From G965218495 sp965262785 (GTDB taxonomy: Bacteria > Bacteroidota > Rhodothermia > Rhodothermales > Bin80): DNA of 64,000 bases. Position 1 is the stretch's first letter; every line of letters starts with the position of its first letter. A program made the translations under genes and the position numbers. Shown one piece after another: positions 33,058 through 42,380 of the stretch. The DNA lies in NCBI GenBank assembly GCA_965262785.1, contig OZ253559.1, positions 620,001 through 684,000 of the forward strand. Direction: 5' to 3'. The notes under the pieces were generated by a model. That model searched no databases and was not told the origin of the DNA. It saw nothing but the letters and a program-made list of their open reading frames with translations.

Positions 33058-34417
33058 TTGCCGGCTCCTGAAGACGGTCCATGTAGGTCTGTGCGAGCGC
33101 GTTGGCGCTGGCCTCCGTTGACGCCTCCGCGTACACACGGACAATAGGCTCCGTGTTTGACTTGCGCAGGTGGACCCAGCCGTGCACGAAGCTCAGCTTA
33201 ACACCGTCAACGGTGGAGAGACCATCGCCGCAGTGCTGATCGGCAATACGGGCCAGAGCAGCATCAGGATCATCCAAGCGAACCTTGTTCTTGGAGATCA
33301 CATACTGTGGCATCGCACCGCGCAAGGCGGACATCGTCAGTTGCCGCTCGGCCAGGTGCTGCAGCACTATCGCTGCGCCTACAAGCGCATCTCGCCCGTA
33401 GTGAAGGTCGGGCAAGATCACGCCTCCGTTGCCTTCACCTCCCATGATCGCGCCGACCTCCTGCATCTTCTTCACGACGTTGATCTCGCCTACCGCAGAT
33501 CGGTGCACCAACTGCCCGTGGCGCGCGGCAACGTCATCAATAGCGCGGGAAGAGGAGAAGTTCGTAACAAATGGACCTGACCGCCTGCGCCAAAGGAAGT
33601 CTGCGGCAATTACCTGCGTCAACTCCTCGCTGACGTAATCGCCGTGTTCGTCTATCAGCGCCAGGCGATCTGCATCGGGATCCACCACCAGCCCCAAGTC
33701 GAAGTCACCTTGCCTGACACATGCCATCGTGTCCGTCAGATGTCCCGGCAGCGGCTCTGCTGGATGTGCAAAACGGCCCGTTGGCTCCCCGTTAAGCACT
33801 AGGATATCGACTGGCTTCACGCCGATTCGTGCGAGCAGGCGCGGCAACGCCAGGCCGCCAACCGAATTAATGCCGTCGACGACGACCTTGAAGCGGCGGG
33901 ATCGAATGGGCGCAGGACTATGAAAATCGAGTGTCGCGATCGCCGAAAGGTGGTCTTCCAAGAAATCTTGTTCTTGATGGCCACCTATGTGCTCTCCATG
34001 CGGAGCCGGCGTATTGCCGACTGCGGCCATGATTGTGGCTCCTTCGGCTGGGGAGAGGAATTCACTCTTTTCGTTCAGGAGCTTAAGTGCATTCCACTCC
34101 TCTGGGTTGTGTGATGCAGAAAGAATGATGCCACCCCGCGCTCGGGCCCGCAGCACGCCCATAGCGACCGTAGGGGTTGTAGCCAGCCCAGCATCCACCA
34201 CATCCAGCCCCAGGCTGCGCAGCGTTCCCATAACGATTTGTGCACAGACTTCTCCCGACACCCGCGCGTCCCGCCCAACGACTATGCACGGCGGCAGGTG
34301 ATGTGCCCTACCGAGTGCCCATTGGCCGTAGGCCAAGGCATAGCGGACGAGAACCGAGGCGTCCAGGCCGGCGCCAAAGATCCCTCGGATTCCGGAGATG
34401 GATGCAATAAGGGTCAT
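33050..34417 (-). CDS. glmM: Phosphoglucosamine mutase / phosphohexomutase
   Basis: Converts glucosamine-6-phosphate to glucosamine-1-phosphate for cell-envelope precursors, if GlmM; the alpha-D-phosphohexomutase family also holds phosphomanno- and phosphoglucomutases. About 455 residues from ATG 34417: SISGIRGIFG near the N-terminus, phosphoserine loop LSASHNPEEWNALK (Ser102), Mg-binding DPDADR (246-251), sugar-binding MGGEGNGGV and phosphate-binding RKSNTEPIVRVYAEA. The SHNPEEWNALKLLN form is the one I associate with Bacteroidota GlmM. The frame extends to 34486 but the upstream part lacks family sequence. Convergent with groEL. Confidence 0.85.
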   Translation of the reverse strand: MTLIASISGIRGIFGAGLDASVLVRYALAYGQWALGRAHHLPPCIVVGRDARVSGEVCAQIVMGTLRSLGLDVVDAGLATTPTVAMGVLRARARGGIILSASHNPEEWNALKLLNEKSEFLSPAEGATIMAAVGNTPAPHGEHIGGHQEQDFLEDHLSAIATLDFHSPAPIRSRRFKVVVDGINSVGGLALPRLLARIGVKPVDILVLNGEPTGRFAHPAEPLPGHLTDTMACVRQGDFDLGLVVDPDADRLALIDEHGDYVSEELTQVIAADFLWRRRSGPFVTNFSSSRAIDDVAARHGQLVHRSAVGEINVVKKMQEVGAIMGGEGNGGVILPDLHYGRDALVGAAIVLQHLAERQLTMSALRGAMPQYVISKNKVRLDDPDAALARIADQHCGDGLSTVDGVKLSFVHGWVHLRKSNTEPIVRVYAEASTEASANALAQTYMDRLQEPARG

Positions 34418-34531
34418 TGGCGTGTTTCGTACGGCTTTGAATCGTAGATTCGCACGGCTTTCAACTGTGCTGTGGAACAGCGGCATAGCCGCACTTGTTG
34501 CTATGGACTGAACTAAAGCAAGCCGGGTCTA

Positions 34532-35449
34532 TTGGAGTCCACCCCAACCAGCGGATTTGCGCCTTGGCGCCATCGGTATGCGCTCCTTGGAATAGTCCTT
34601 TGCCTTGCACTCATTGGCTGGGGGGGCTGGGTGACCAGCATCGATGCGGGGCTCGCCGTCCCGGACTGGCCCACCTCTTTTGGGTCCCTTGACCCTTTTG
34701 CCACAGGATTTCATGATCCTTCCAATCCAGCGTCAAAGTGGTGGATGCACGCCCCGATCCTCGCCGAGCATGGCCACAGGTTACTTGGTGCGCTGGTAGG
34801 CTTGTGGGCCGTCGGCCTCGTGATTTGGACCTTGGCCGCAGACCGGCGTCACGGAATTCGGCTTCTTGCGATGAGCATTTTGACGCTGGTCATCCTGCAA
34901 GGGATTCTGGGCGGACTGCGCGTGTTATGGGTATCGCTGGACCTGGCGGTCGTTCATGCCTTGGGAGCGCAGCTGTTGTTTTCTTCGATCATGGCTGCAG
35001 CCGTAGTTACGTCGGCGGGGTGGATCGAGGCGAAGAAAGCACCCGCCACACCACAAACGCTCAGCCGACTCTCAGTCATCACTGCCCTTGCACTCTTCGC
35101 TCAGATTCTGCTTGGCGCCCTCTTGCGCCACCCAGGGGCCGGTGTGCACCTGGGGTTCACGCTTACTCATATCACCGGAAGTATAGTCGTTCTGGTGCTG
35201 ATTCTAACGCTCTTTGGCCGCCTGCGCCGGCGCGGCTTACTAAGCGGGTGGGCATGGAGCATGGTGAGCGGCGTTGCGCTCCAAATGATGCTGGGCGTAA
35301 TGGCCCTTATGATACTGGTGTACGAAGATAGCGTCGGTGCGCGCTCGGTATGGCAAGTCGCGCTCAACTCGGCCCACCTTATCGTGGGTTCGGTACTGTT
35401 GGGCATAACCTTTGGAATTGCGCTTCAGCTCTTGCGCCGCTGGAAATAG
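34532..35449 (+). CDS. ctaA: Heme A synthase (COX15/CtaA)
   Basis: Inner-membrane enzyme that oxidises heme O to heme A for aa3-type cytochrome oxidase. 305 residues with about eight hydrophobic helices. Landmarks: GGWVTSIDAGLAVPDWPTSF near 32-50, AEHGHRLLGALVGL (heme-ligand His pair region), DLAVVHALGAQL, LLRHPGAGVHLGFTLTHITG and NSAHLIVGSVLL; the conserved His residues of these four blocks are the heme ligands. The start is TTG 34532, as no ATG precedes the conserved block at a useful distance. Followed by ctaB five bases after the stop, indicating an operon and a heme-A oxidase elsewhere in the genome. Confidence 0.9.
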   Translation: MESTPTSGFAPWRHRYALLGIVLCLALIGWGGWVTSIDAGLAVPDWPTSFGSLDPFATGFHDPSNPASKWWMHAPILAEHGHRLLGALVGLWAVGLVIWTLAADRRHGIRLLAMSILTLVILQGILGGLRVLWVSLDLAVVHALGAQLLFSSIMAAAVVTSAGWIEAKKAPATPQTLSRLSVITALALFAQILLGALLRHPGAGVHLGFTLTHITGSIVVLVLILTLFGRLRRRGLLSGWAWSMVSGVALQMMLGVMALMILVYEDSVGARSVWQVALNSAHLIVGSVLLGITFGIALQLLRRWK

Positions 35450-35453
35450 TGTG

Positions 35454-36395
35454 ATGGAACAGACTGCTGATGTCCTGGAAACTCCCCAGCGACTCCGACT
35501 AGGACCGCAACGCCGGCGGGTGTCAATCGACCCCGACCGCTCTGCGTTTCTGGACTATTGGGAGCTGGCAAAGCCCGAAATATCATTCCTGGTCACGATT
35601 TCCGCCCTAGCCGGATTCCTGTTGGGATCACCCGACACGATTGGAGGCGGGCTCCTTGGCCTTACGCTTGCCGGCACCGCCCTTTGCGCGGCGGGCGGTG
35701 GCGTGCTGAATCATTTCATCGAGCGCAAGTATGACGCACTTATGCGGCGCACAGCCAACCGGCCGCTGCCTTCCGGCCGTATCGTACCGCAAGCCGCTCT
35801 ACTTTACGGGCTTTCATTGTTGGCACTTGGCTTTGCCGCGCTATGGCTTACGAACCTCTTGACGTTGGGGCTGGCTGTGTTGACCGTCGTGTTGTACTTG
35901 GCAGCCTACACGCCGCTTAAGCGACACACGCACTACAATACGCTAGTAGGCACAATTCCGGGCGCTTTGCCCGCCCTTGGTGGCTACACGGCGGCTACAG
36001 GCACATTCGGCGCGGCCGGGTGGGTCCTCTTTGCCATCCTGGCACTGTGGCAGATTCCCCACTTCCTGGCATTGGCCTGGATGTACCGCAAAGACTATGC
36101 GCGGGCAAACTACGCTATGCTGACTGTCGTGCATCCGGACGGGAATTCCACCGCGCGCCAAACGCTGTACTCCACCATTGCACTTGCGGCGGCCAGCACG
36201 CTACCCACGGCCATTGGCAGTACAGGATGGCTCTACCTCGTCGGCGCAATGTTACTTGGCGTGTGGTTTCTGGCACCCGCCTACGCATTTTTCCGCTCCC
36301 GCAGCACGCGGGACGCGCGCCGGGTGCTCATGGCCTCGATCCTCTATATCCCGGTGCTGGTCGTCTTCATCTGCGTCGACCGCTGGGTGCAGTAG
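35454..36395 (+). CDS. ctaB: Protoheme IX farnesyltransferase (heme O synthase)
   Basis: Membrane prenyltransferase of the UbiA superfamily that adds a farnesyl group to heme B, giving heme O, the substrate for CtaA. 313 residues from ATG 35454. Motifs: YWELAKPEISFLVTISALAGF, the prenyl-diphosphate site NHFIERKYDALMRRTANRPL, YTPLKRHTHYNTLVGTIPGA with LPALGGYTAATG, and IPHFLALAWMYRKDYARANY for the second Asp-containing region. Nine or so hydrophobic helices. Tightly linked to ctaA upstream; the convergent hypothetical gene ends four bases after it. Confidence 0.93.
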   Translation: MEQTADVLETPQRLRLGPQRRRVSIDPDRSAFLDYWELAKPEISFLVTISALAGFLLGSPDTIGGGLLGLTLAGTALCAAGGGVLNHFIERKYDALMRRTANRPLPSGRIVPQAALLYGLSLLALGFAALWLTNLLTLGLAVLTVVLYLAAYTPLKRHTHYNTLVGTIPGALPALGGYTAATGTFGAAGWVLFAILALWQIPHFLALAWMYRKDYARANYAMLTVVHPDGNSTARQTLYSTIALAAASTLPTAIGSTGWLYLVGAMLLGVWFLAPAYAFFRSRSTRDARRVLMASILYIPVLVVFICVDRWVQ

Positions 36396-36398
36396 GTA

Positions 36399-36809
36399 CT
36401 ACTCGATGCGACGCCAGACCTCCTCCAGACGATAACCGCTGGGAAACTCTCCAGCATGATACCACAGGTCTCCGACAATCCTGACAGAAAACCGTAGCGC
36501 CTGGCCAACCAAGACCTCGCTTACATGGTACTCCAGATACTCCGTGTACAAGGTGTCACCTTGCAAGGTGTACCGGCCACCCCCGGCGATGACATCCTCT
36601 CCCGAATCCGACTGATAGCCCCAAGAAAAGTGCGTAGAGTTGAGAATCTTAATCGATGGCGGTGGATTAGTGGTTACCACAACGGTGTCTGGATAGATCG
36701 AGCGCTGGGAGACCAGCCTCCACGAGCCTTCCAAAACGTTGGCCGGGAGCTGTGCATGGACTGAAACGGCAAGCACCAGAAGCGGTACGACCATCATGAA
36801 TGTTTTCAT
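36399..36809 (-). CDS. Small secreted lipocalin-like protein
   Basis: 136 residues from ATG 36809: a Sec signal peptide (MKTFMMVVPLLVLAVSVHAQ) followed by a beta-rich domain with LEGSWRLVSQRSIYPD, STHFSWGYQSD, GGGRYTLQGDTLYTEYLEY and RIVGDLWYHAGEFPSGYRLEEVW-type ending. This series of GxW...F-W...Y...D blocks resembles the lipocalin-like DUF4488 group seen in Bacteroidota, probably a periplasmic small barrel; ligand unknown. The frame continues upstream to 36920 but only ATG 36809 gives a signal peptide. Divergent from rlmN. Confidence 0.72.
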   Translation of the reverse strand: MKTFMMVVPLLVLAVSVHAQLPANVLEGSWRLVSQRSIYPDTVVVTTNPPPSIKILNSTHFSWGYQSDSGEDVIAGGGRYTLQGDTLYTEYLEYHVSEVLVGQALRFSVRIVGDLWYHAGEFPSGYRLEEVWRRIE

Positions 36810-36895
36810 AGCTAAGGCCTCCAATGGTGAGCGTCTTACGCAAGGTATTCGATGGGCACAATAAATGAAAGTGCTGTGAAACTTTCGCCTCAATT

Positions 36896-37966
36896 TTGGA
36901 CCGGTCCCAGCCCATACCAATCAACCTGACGGCCTTGGGCCTTCCGGGCCTGGAGGCCTTGGCCATTAGGCTTGGTGAGCCGGAATATCGCGGCCGCCAG
37001 CTTTTCCGGTGGATTTACGGAAAAGGCGTTCGTTCGTTTGGCGCAATGACGAACCTGCCGGCAGATTTCCGGCAAGTGCTGACCGCCCAATGCTCGCTGG
37101 AATCCATCGCGCTTGCAGCGCTCCAGACCTCCCGCGATGGGACAGCGAAGGCCCTCTTCAGGCTTTCTTCCGGCCGGCTGGTTGAGGCAGTCCTGATCCC
37201 CGACGAAGTGGCCGACCGCTATACGGCCTGCGTGTCCAGCCAGGTGGGGTGCGCCATGGGCTGTACATTTTGCGCTACCGGCCTCCTGGGTTTTAGTCAA
37301 AACCTCACGCCGGGGGAAATCTACGATCAGGCGTACTTTCTCACAGGACTGGCACGTGAGCGCTTCGGACGGGGCCTGACGAATGTGGTCTTCATGGGCA
37401 TGGGGGAACCGCTACTCAACTACACCCAGGTGCTGACCAGCCTCACGCTGCTGTCGCACCCGCAGGCCTTGGGCTTGGCGCCGCGCCGTATCACCGTATC
37501 TACCGTCGGTCTGGCGCGCCGCATCCGCAGCTTCGCGGATGACGACCCCGGCGTAAACCTAGCTGTGTCGCTGCATGCTCCTACCGAAGAAAAGCGTAGC
37601 CAGATCTTGCCAGTAAACAGGGCACACGCTACAGGCCTCAGCGCGTTATTGGAGAGCCTGCAGTATTATTCGCGAACTACGCGCCGGCGCGTGACCTTTG
37701 AATACTGCCTCTTCCAGGGCTTTAACGACACTGAGGCCGATGCGCGGGCACTTGTGCGAATTTGCCGCCGGGTGCACACCAAGGTTAACCTCATCATGTA
37801 CAACGCCGTCGCAGGAGTCAGCTTTGAGCGCACGACCGACGCACGGATGAATTCCTTTGCGCGCATTCTGGCTGACCACGGCGTCACCGTCACCGTGCGG
37901 CGCAGCCGTGGCCAGGACATTGACGCAGCCTGTGGGCAACTCGCCGCCGCTGAACAAGCACTGTAA
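36896..37966 (+). CDS. rlmN: Dual-specificity 23S rRNA/tRNA (adenine-C2)-methyltransferase
   Basis: Radical-SAM enzyme that methylates C2 of A2503 in 23S rRNA and of A37 in some tRNAs. 356 residues: N-terminal accessory domain (LFRWIYGKGVRSFGAMTNLP), the cluster motif GCAMGCTFCATG with Cys119, 123, 126 (C-x3-C-x2-C), the methyl-carrying Cys pair at about 112 (TACVSSQ) and 346 (DAACGQ), FMGMGEPLLNY, and VSLHAPTEEKR. All catalytic residues are present. The start is TTG 36896. It stops four bases before the HerA-like gene, so the two are likely co-transcribed. Confidence 0.95.
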   Translation: MDRSQPIPINLTALGLPGLEALAIRLGEPEYRGRQLFRWIYGKGVRSFGAMTNLPADFRQVLTAQCSLESIALAALQTSRDGTAKALFRLSSGRLVEAVLIPDEVADRYTACVSSQVGCAMGCTFCATGLLGFSQNLTPGEIYDQAYFLTGLARERFGRGLTNVVFMGMGEPLLNYTQVLTSLTLLSHPQALGLAPRRITVSTVGLARRIRSFADDDPGVNLAVSLHAPTEEKRSQILPVNRAHATGLSALLESLQYYSRTTRRRVTFEYCLFQGFNDTEADARALVRICRRVHTKVNLIMYNAVAGVSFERTTDARMNSFARILADHGVTVTVRRSRGQDIDAACGQLAAAEQAL

Positions 37967-37970
37967 TACA

Positions 37971-39632
37971 ATGGCTCCAAACCACGCCGTTGGCAGATCG
38001 GAAAAAATCGGTGTCATCACGCACGGCTCCCTGAGTCAAGGTGTCGAGATGAAACTCGCTGCGCAGCAGTCTGTCGAGGATGTCAAAGCTGGCACCTTCG
38101 TCGTTATTCAGGGCAACAAATTTGACTTCTTTTCGCTGATCACGGACGTGACCATTGCGGCAACAAATGAAAACGTGCTCCTGTACCCGCCGGGACCAGA
38201 AGACCACCTTTTGCGCCAGGTGATGGAGGGTACTGCTGCCTATGGCAAGGTGCTACTCCATCCGATGCTGATGATGGAAAACGCAGATCACCCGGAGCTG
38301 TCGGGCCGCGAGCCGCGGGCTGTCAAGACGGTGCCCGCCCACTTTTCGGATGTGGCCCGCGCCGACGTGGACGACGTCGTACGCATCTTTGGTGATGAGT
38401 CACACGGAGACGGAAAAACCTTTTTCCAAATCGGTTCGCCGCTGGGGATGGATGACATCCCGCTGTGCCTAAACCTGCGCCGCTTCGTGGAGCGCTCCAA
38501 TGCGGTGTTCGGAAAAACCGGCACAGGCAAGACGTTCCTGACACGTCTTCTGCTCTGTGGCCTGATCAAGACGGACGTTGCCGTCAACCTCATCTTTGAC
38601 ATGCACTCCGAATACGGCGATAAGGTTGACCAGGAAGCAAGCGGGCAGCGCTCTGGATTCCTCAGGGGTCTTAGAGAGCTCTTCCCTGCGAAAGTAGTCA
38701 TCTTCTCCCTTGACCCTAAGGGTACCAGAGAACGTGGAAGTCAGGCCGACCAAGCCGTGACCCTGTATGCAGATCAGATTCTGCCCGGCGATATACTGCC
38801 GCTGAGGGAGACCTTGAACCTTAACCCCACAGCCGAAGAGGTTGCCTTTGCGCTGAAGAAGCAGTTTGGGCGCAGGTGGCTGTCGACGCTCCTGGAGACT
38901 AGTACTGGTGAAGAGCTGACTCGGCTTGCGAGCCGCATCGGCGCGCATGAAGGTGCTCTTGGGGCATTGCGACGTAAGCTCTCAAGGCTCGCCCGGCATG
39001 ATTTCTTCAGCACGGAGCCGTCCAAGGGCAGAATAGACGTCCTTGACCAGCTGATGTCCCACTTGGACAAGGGAAAGTCGGTAATCTTCGAATTCGGCGC
39101 CTACAGCGACCTCCAAGTATACCTGCTGGTCGCTAACGTTATCACGCGCCGGATACGCGACCGGTATGAACAGAAGGCCAACGAGTTTCGAAGGACCAGG
39201 AAAAACAAGCCTCGCCCCCTGATGATCACCATAGAGGAGGCACACAAATTCCTGGCCAAAGGTGTTGCGCGGGAAACCCCTTTTGGAAAAATCGCGCGAG
39301 AGATGCGCAAGTACTTTGTGTCACTCCTGGTCGTAGACCAGCGGCCCAGCGCCATTGACGAAGAGGTTCTAAGCCAGATTGGGACAAAGCTCGTCGCACA
39401 GCTCAGTGACGACAAGGACATCACTGCCGTACTCGTTGGTGAGCGAAACAGCAGCAGCCTGCGCAACATCCTTGCCGCTATCGACGCCAAGCAGCAGGCA
39501 CTCCTCTTGGGACATGCCACACCCATGCCAATGGTAATCAGATCGCGCACGTATGACCAGAGGTTCTTTGACGCCGTTCGCCAAGAGCGCAGCCGGATAT
39601 CCGATGCGGACTTAGACCTGGTCTTCGGCTGA
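37971..39632 (+). CDS. HerA-like ATPase (DUF87)
   Basis: Cytosolic hexameric ATPase/DNA translocase family of HerA-FtsK type. 553 residues from ATG 37971. N-terminal HAS-barrel-like region (KIGVITHGSLSQGVEMKL), Walker A FGKTGTGKTFLTRLLL, Asp/Glu-containing IFDMHSEYGDK, Walker B LMITIEEAHKF and the arginine/sensor block SQIGTKLVAQLSDDKDI. In many bacteria and archaea HerA works with the nuclease NurA in end resection; no NurA is in the window, so a DNA-repair role is only a family-based guess. The 3' end overlaps the convergent ferredoxin gene by 21 bp. Confidence 0.82.
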   Translation: MAPNHAVGRSEKIGVITHGSLSQGVEMKLAAQQSVEDVKAGTFVVIQGNKFDFFSLITDVTIAATNENVLLYPPGPEDHLLRQVMEGTAAYGKVLLHPMLMMENADHPELSGREPRAVKTVPAHFSDVARADVDDVVRIFGDESHGDGKTFFQIGSPLGMDDIPLCLNLRRFVERSNAVFGKTGTGKTFLTRLLLCGLIKTDVAVNLIFDMHSEYGDKVDQEASGQRSGFLRGLRELFPAKVVIFSLDPKGTRERGSQADQAVTLYADQILPGDILPLRETLNLNPTAEEVAFALKKQFGRRWLSTLLETSTGEELTRLASRIGAHEGALGALRRKLSRLARHDFFSTEPSKGRIDVLDQLMSHLDKGKSVIFEFGAYSDLQVYLLVANVITRRIRDRYEQKANEFRRTRKNKPRPLMITIEEAHKFLAKGVARETPFGKIAREMRKYFVSLLVVDQRPSAIDEEVLSQIGTKLVAQLSDDKDITAVLVGERNSSSLRNILAAIDAKQQALLLGHATPMPMVIRSRTYDQRFFDAVRQERSRISDADLDLVFG

Positions 39633-39989
39633 CGACACGTCGATCCAGTCGGGCTCCGGCGTCACGGTTTCCGCCAACGGCGGGCCGGGGTCGGCCCAAC
39701 CCATTTCTGACACTCTCATCAACGGCTTCACGGTCATGTCGCCTTCCACGACAATCTGGCACGCCAGACGCGCCTTGCCCAACAGGCCACGATCCTTCAG
39801 CTTTTCGTACTCTGCACGAGTGCAGACAGAGGGCTCCCCCGCAATAAATTCTACGCGGCAGGTCGTGCAACGAGCAAAGCCGCCGCACCGGTGCCCGATG
39901 TCGGCGCCAGCATCCTCTACCGCCAGGGCCAGACGCCTTCCTTCCGCGACCTTAATCATCAGGCCGCCGTCTACTGTAACAGTAGGCAT
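39612..39989 (-). CDS. 2Fe-2S ferredoxin
   Basis: Small plant/adrenodoxin-type electron carrier, 125 residues. Cluster cysteines: Cys35, Cys41, Cys44 in HRCGGFARCTTCRVEF and Cys77 in LACQIVVEGDM, the C-x5-C-x2-C...C pattern. The C-terminal 30 residues form an acidic extension (DPGPPLAETVTPEPDW) beyond the usual domain. Its redox partner is not in the immediate neighbourhood. The gene is read from ATG 39989 and its last codons overlap the HerA-like gene on the other strand. Confidence 0.88.
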   Translation of the reverse strand: MPTVTVDGGLMIKVAEGRRLALAVEDAGADIGHRCGGFARCTTCRVEFIAGEPSVCTRAEYEKLKDRGLLGKARLACQIVVEGDMTVKPLMRVSEMGWADPGPPLAETVTPEPDWIDVSSAEDQV

Positions 39990-40070
39990 AGACAGATAAG
40001 GGTTGTTTTCGGGAAATTGCCATACCGCACTTGGGCGGTGGCGCCCAAAACTACAAAAGCTCCGCCATTC

Positions 40071-41261
40071 ATGTCACTTTCTCGTTGCATGGCGCTGAGT
40101 GTCGTAATCCTTGCGGCTCCAGTGGGCTGCAATGCGCCCGGCACTATAGCCCGAAGGGCTGCCCCTTCCCCTCTGGACACAGCAGAAGCGTTTGCACGCA
40201 TCGACTCGCTAGTAGAGGCTTTCATAGGACAGCAGGCTTTTCCGGGCGCGGCCGTTGCCATTGGGCAGCGCGGGGTGGTTCACAAACTGACAGGGTATGG
40301 TGCCTATACGTACGAATCCGACGTTGCAACCACGCCCCGGTCCGTGTTTGATATGGCGTCGCTGACCAAGGCCATTGCAACCACTACGGCCACGATGCTG
40401 CTGTATGAAGAAGATCTATTGGACCTTGATGCGCCCGTACGCTCATACCTGCCCAAATTCGACAGCCCCGACAAGGCAGGCATCACTATTCGCCAGCTGC
40501 TTACGCATACGGGCGGCTTTACACCCTTCCGCACATTCTATGCCGAAGGCGTCTTGACGCGTGAAGCCATCATCGACTCGATCTTTGCCATCCCGCTTGA
40601 TTCAAGCCCGGGAGAGGAGTACCGATACAGCGACTTTGGCATGATCACCCTTGTCCTTGTAATGGAAGCAATCACCGGGCAGGACTTTGCTACGTATGCA
40701 GCGGAGAACATCTTCGCGCCGCTTGGCATGACGGCGACCGGCTTTAGGAGCACCGGCGCGCCGGATCCCTCGGTGGTACCTACAGAGCTTGATGACTACT
40801 TCCGGCATCGCCTGGTACAAGGCGAAGTCCATGACGAGAATGCTTGGATCTTAGGTGGTACGGCAGGCCATGCGGGCCTGTTTTCCTCGGCGGAAGATGT
40901 CGCTAGGTTTGCCGCGATGATGGCACAGGGTGGGTACTATGAAAACGGTCTATTCCTTAACCCGGCAACTGTGGAGTACTTCACTACGGTTGTGGACACC
41001 ACCGTTTCGTCGCGTGCGCTAGGATGGGACACCAAAAACACGGACAAGCCATCTTCTGCGGGTGACTACTTCGGCCCTCGCAGCTTTGGCCACACCGGCT
41101 TCACTGGCACTTCCCTCTGGATCGACCCGGACACTGGTCTTTATGTTATTCTGCTGACCAATCGCGTCTACCCGACTCGCGAGAACTTCCTGGTTGGCGA
41201 GTTGCGTCCACTGGTCGCAGACCTGGCCTACAGGGGACTGGCCGCGACCCCCCTGAACTGA
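40071..41261 (+). CDS. Serine hydrolase lipoprotein of the beta-lactamase/PBP4-like class
   Basis: 396 residues from ATG 40071: signal with lipobox ILAAPVGC (Cys20), then a class-C beta-lactamase/esterase fold. Catalytic SxxK is SLTK at 97-100 (DMASLTKAIATT), the YxN-like motif is YSD (EYRYSDFGMIT), and the KTG-equivalent is HTG (GHTGFTGTSLW). Such periplasmic enzymes are D-alanyl-peptidases, esterases or amidases rather than true beta-lactamases; the substrate cannot be read from sequence. The open frame extends upstream to 39891 but the lipoprotein signal fixes the start. The FmdB-like gene follows after 54 bp. Confidence 0.85.
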   Translation: MSLSRCMALSVVILAAPVGCNAPGTIARRAAPSPLDTAEAFARIDSLVEAFIGQQAFPGAAVAIGQRGVVHKLTGYGAYTYESDVATTPRSVFDMASLTKAIATTTATMLLYEEDLLDLDAPVRSYLPKFDSPDKAGITIRQLLTHTGGFTPFRTFYAEGVLTREAIIDSIFAIPLDSSPGEEYRYSDFGMITLVLVMEAITGQDFATYAAENIFAPLGMTATGFRSTGAPDPSVVPTELDDYFRHRLVQGEVHDENAWILGGTAGHAGLFSSAEDVARFAAMMAQGGYYENGLFLNPATVEYFTTVVDTTVSSRALGWDTKNTDKPSSAGDYFGPRSFGHTGFTGTSLWIDPDTGLYVILLTNRVYPTRENFLVGELRPLVADLAYRGLAATPLN

Positions 41262-41315
41262 GGAACTTTTGGACGACCCGGGGTTTTGCTAGAGGATGTA
41301 AGTCAACAGGATTTC

Positions 41316-41621
41316 ATGCCTACGTATATCTATCGTCGCGAGGACGGCACTACGTTTGAATGCTTCCAGCGGATAACGGCCGACCCTCTTACTGAATGCC
41401 CAACCACGCATCAGAAGGTTCGCCGCGTCATCTCTGGAGGCACCGGGTTTATATTGAAAGGTTCTGGCTTCTATAAGACAGACTACGCTTCCAATGGCAA
41501 CGGCACTACCAGCAGCAATGAACAAGCGGCCGATGGCGAGGACATCAACGCCGAAAAGCCATCCGAGACGAAGGCAGAGGCTGGCAACGTGGAGGCCGAA
41601 ACCGGAAAAACTGCGGGGTAG
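41316..41621 (+). CDS. FmdB-like small protein with degenerate zinc knuckle
   Basis: 101 residues from ATG 41316. The N-terminal MPTYIYRREDGTTFE, ITADPLTECPTTHQKVRRV and ISGGTGFILKGSGFYKTDY follow the FmdB/zinc-ribbon family order, but the usual CxxC...CxxC is reduced to two single Cys residues, so metal binding is doubtful. The last 40 residues are an acidic low-complexity tail rich in Glu, Asn and Ala. FmdB proteins are called regulators, with little evidence. The start was chosen because the family always begins MPTY; an in-frame start at 41286 is unlikely. Convergent with tpiA. Confidence 0.78.
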   Translation: MPTYIYRREDGTTFECFQRITADPLTECPTTHQKVRRVISGGTGFILKGSGFYKTDYASNGNGTTSSNEQAADGEDINAEKPSETKAEAGNVEAETGKTAG

Positions 41622-41630
41622 CGCCAAGCC

Positions 41631-42380
41631 CTAAACCGCCGCCTGTCCTGCTCTGACGATCGCAGCAAAGGACTCCCCGCTTAGGCTCGCGCCTCCAATA
41701 AGGCCGCCGTCAACGTCGGGTAGGCTGATAAGGTCAGCGGCGTTTGCGGGCTTCATGCTGCCCCCATAAAGAATCTGGATTCCAGCCGCTCCGGCTCTGC
41801 CGAACTGGCCCACCAAGAGCGTCCTGATGTAGGCATGCATGGATTGGGCCTGATCTGAGGTCGCTGTCTCACCTGTCCCGATAGCCCACACTGGTTCGTA
41901 TGCTATTACCAGCGAATCAGCATGCTCAACGTCCTTTAGCGCACCCCGGACCTGAATTCCCACGACCTGGCGCTGGCGGCCTGCCTTACGTTCAGCAAGC
42001 ACCTCACCCACGCAGATAATTGGGATCAGCCCAAAGGTCAGTGCCCGTCGCACTTTCGCACTAACGAGGGCATCGGTCTCGCCGAAGTTCTGCCGGCGCT
42101 CGGAGTGCCCCAATATCACGTAATGGCACCCAACTGACGCCAGCATCGCCCCAGAGACTTCACCTGTATAGGCCCCAGATATTTCGGCATGCATGTTCTG
42201 CGCTCCCAGCCTGACGGGCGTGCCCTGCAGCGCGTCCCCTACAGCGGTCAGGTGCACAAAAGGCGGACATACAGCCACATGTACACTTCCAGGATCGCCC
42301 ACCCCGGTGCATACATCCTGCGCAAGCCTGGACGCCGATGCGGCGTCTGTATTCATCTTCCAGTTTCCTGCAATCAGCAT
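41631..42380 (-). CDS. tpiA: Triosephosphate isomerase
   Basis: Interconverts dihydroxyacetone phosphate and glyceraldehyde 3-phosphate in glycolysis and gluconeogenesis. 249 residues, normal length. Catalytic residues: Lys8 in GNWKMN, His92 in LGHSERRQNFGETD, Glu162 in AYEPVWAIGTG, with phosphate loops GGSMKPANA and LIGGASLSGESF. All signature segments are intact. Start ATG 42380, and the stop lies 10 bp from the convergent FmdB-like gene. Confidence 0.97.
   Translation of the reverse strand: MLIAGNWKMNTDAASASRLAQDVCTGVGDPGSVHVAVCPPFVHLTAVGDALQGTPVRLGAQNMHAEISGAYTGEVSGAMLASVGCHYVILGHSERRQNFGETDALVSAKVRRALTFGLIPIICVGEVLAERKAGRQRQVVGIQVRGALKDVEHADSLVIAYEPVWAIGTGETATSDQAQSMHAYIRTLLVGQFGRAGAAGIQILYGGSMKPANAADLISLPDVDGGLIGGASLSGESFAAIVRAGQAAV

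Noticed and set aside
37971..39632. HerA-like ATPase as an anti-phage system component
   Set aside because: No NurA, Sir2 or nuclease partner beside it; neighbours are rlmN and ferredoxin, so a housekeeping role is more likely.
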